This document shows positions 14,842 through 15,472 of a stretch of DNA of 15,472 nt, in pieces. The notes below the pieces were generated by a model, which worked only from the letters and a program-made list of their open reading frames with translations, was not told the DNA's origin and did not search any database. Numbering within the stretch: position 1 is the first letter of the stretch; every line of letters starts with the position of its first letter. Source of the stretch: Albidovulum sp. (lineage in GTDB: Bacteria > Pseudomonadota > Alphaproteobacteria > Rhodobacterales > Rhodobacteraceae); NCBI GenBank assembly GCA_030837825.1, contig JAUQYB010000099.1, forward strand, positions 1-15,472, written 5' to 3'. A program made the translations under genes and the position numbers.

Positions 14842-14870
14842 GTCTGTCCGGAGCCTCCCCGGACAGGCTC
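14842..14870. repeat. overlapping alternative inverted repeats
   Basis: CTGTCCGG (14844-14851) pairs perfectly with CCGGACAG (14859-14866), extendable by a G-T and a G-C pair. GAGCC (14851-14855) pairs with GGCTC (14866-14870). The two stems share bases and cannot form together. No T-run follows on either strand, so a simple terminator is not supported. Confidence 0.4.
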
Positions 14871-14960
14871 GCCGCATGATTGAACTGCATGCGCAGACCC
14901 GCCGCAATTGTGGTGATTTTCTGCCACTGTTTCGCCTCAATCCACCGATCGCCCCCAGAT

Positions 14961-14989
14961 TTGCTGTCCGAAGACCCGCGAAGTAGCAT
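14961..14989 (+). promoter_or_regulatory. possible promoter of the Asp-Gly repeat protein gene
   Basis: TTGCTG (14961-14966) is followed after 17 bases by TAGCAT (14984-14989); each matches four of six consensus bases. It lies about 75 bases before the start codon, next to the most AT-rich spot of the gap. Plausible but unproved. Confidence 0.35.
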
Positions 14990-15062
14990 ATTTAGAACAT
15001 GGGTAGCGGGTGGTTCGGCCAGAGGCCAGGCACCCTGAACTTTTGTTTTGAGGGGTGCAGAA

Positions 15063-15472
15063 ATGAAGGCACGTTTTCTGGCGAGCACGGCGCTGACCTT
15101 GACGCTCAGTGCCGGTGGGGTTTTCGCGGGCGGCTTGGGCGAGCCTGTCATCGCTCCCGAACCGGTCATCCTCGGCAGCAACCAGTCCGCCGGCACTTGC
15201 AGCGACGCGGAGTTTCTTCGTCTGCACCCCGACCTGTGCGATCCGGCCACCGGGTCGATCGCGCCGGGGACGAATGCCGACGGGAGTGACGGCGGCGATG
15301 GTGACGGCGGCGACGGTGACGGCGGCGACGGCGACGGTGACGGCGGCGACGGTGACGGCGGCGACGGCGACGGTGACGGCGGCGACGGCGGCGACGGTGA
15401 CGGCGGCGATGGTGACGGCGGCGATGGTGACGGCGGCGACGGTGACGGCGGCGATGGTGACGGCGGCGACGG
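15063..15472 (+). CDS. exported protein with long Asp-Gly repeat, 3' end outside window
   Basis: An open frame starts at ATG 15063, with GAGGGG about 7 bases upstream, and stays open to the window edge (136 codons seen). Residues 1-22 are a Sec signal peptide (MKARFLASTALTLTLS core, cleavage after FA). A short mature head follows: GGLGEPVIAPEPVI, a style common in alphaproteobacterial envelope proteins, and a small segment with Cys46 and Cys59 (TCSDAEFLRLHPDLCD) that could form a disulfide. From Asp73 on, the chain is only Asp and Gly apart from one Ser, mostly DGGDG units with interspersed DG. It should be secreted or periplasmic, extended, flexible and very acidic; calcium binding is possible, since DGDGDG recalls the acidic loop of EF-hand-like sites. 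I recognise no named family. A C-terminal domain may follow beyond the window. Confidence 0.8.
   Translation, partial: MKARFLASTALTLTLSAGGVFAGGLGEPVIAPEPVILGSNQSAGTCSDAEFLRLHPDLCDPATGSIAPGTNADGSDGGDGDGGDGDGGDGDGDGGDGDGGDGDGDGGDGGDGDGGDGDGGDGDGGDGDGGDGDGGD
15279..15472 (+). repeat. 15-bp-based in-frame tandem repeat encoding DGGDG units
   Basis: After a lead-in GACGGGAGT, the unit GACGGCGGCGAYGGY recurs about eleven times to the window edge, with 6-bp (GACGGY) and 9-bp (GACGGCGGC) units inserted between copies. All units are multiples of three, so length changes keep the frame. Variation among copies is almost limited to silent C/T at the third base of Asp and Gly codons, a sign of recent expansion. 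Confidence 0.92.

Larger units (their letters stand above)
14717..15062. other. 346-bp region without a convincing gene
   Basis: Reading frames here (mainly on the minus strand) have no ribosome site, no recognisable domain, and run into the signal-peptide gene in antisense, so none was called. The region should hold the tRNA-Val promoter (minus strand, a weak TTGAAG around 14745-14750) and the promoter of the repeat protein (14961-14989). A pair of overlapping inverted repeats lies at 14842-14870. Confidence 0.5.

Noticed and set aside
14726..15250. 174-codon minus-strand reading frame in the gene-free gap
   Set aside because: No ribosome site or domain, and it overlaps the signal-peptide gene in antisense; composition is like other shadows.
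15279..15472. CRISPR array
   Set aside because: The repeats are 6-15 bp units without unique spacers and keep an open reading frame, so they are a coding tandem repeat.
15279..15472. RTX nonapeptide toxin repeats
   Set aside because: The GGxGxDxUx pattern needs a hydrophobic residue and a different Asp spacing; here only Asp and Gly occur.

Overview
The window looks like chromosomal DNA from a GC-rich alphaproteobacterium, most likely Rhodobacterales (Rhodobacter/Paracoccus-like). This is inferred from base composition, short operon gaps with ATGA/GTGA overlaps, and the style of the proteins; no taxonomic marker gene is present. Long antisense reading frames are common, as expected at this GC content, and were treated as shadows.

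Left edge (1-655): two tRNA genes on the minus strand, tRNA-Val(TAC) followed by a tRNA-Asp(GTC) cut by the window edge. Next to them is a small two-helix membrane protein gene, followed on its own strand by a strong GC hairpin.

Module A (656-6972): two divergent transcription units around a 126-bp AT-rich control region that carries two matching palindromes 31 bp apart. Leftward: a class III PLP aminotransferase and a beta-keto acid cleavage enzyme (BKACE/DUF849), coupled by an ATGA overlap. Rightward: a full glutamine-type ABC importer (glnH-glnP-glnQ-like), a cytoplasmic C45-type Ntn hydrolase and an RpiR/SIS regulator, each downstream gene overlapping its predecessor. A reasonable reading is an uptake and degradation unit: import of a glutamine-like amino compound, hydrolysis of an amide or acyl bond, transamination to a beta-keto acid, and acetyl-CoA-dependent cleavage. 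The substrate is not known.

Module B (7012-14590): a divergent XRE-cupin regulator, then a polyamine-type ABC importer (binding protein, two permeases, ATPase), a DUF861-type cupin, a PuuB-like FAD amine/amino acid oxidase and an EamA/DMT permease. This resembles a polyamine or amine uptake and oxidation operon, without a visible gamma-glutamylation ligase.

Right edge (14591-15472): tRNA-Val(CAC) on the minus strand, about 350 bp without a convincing gene, and the start of an exported protein that becomes an almost pure Asp-Gly repeat running off the window. The two tRNA-Val genes stand in the same orientation and bracket the whole transport/catabolism block. No transposase, integrase, CRISPR array or phage structural gene was seen.
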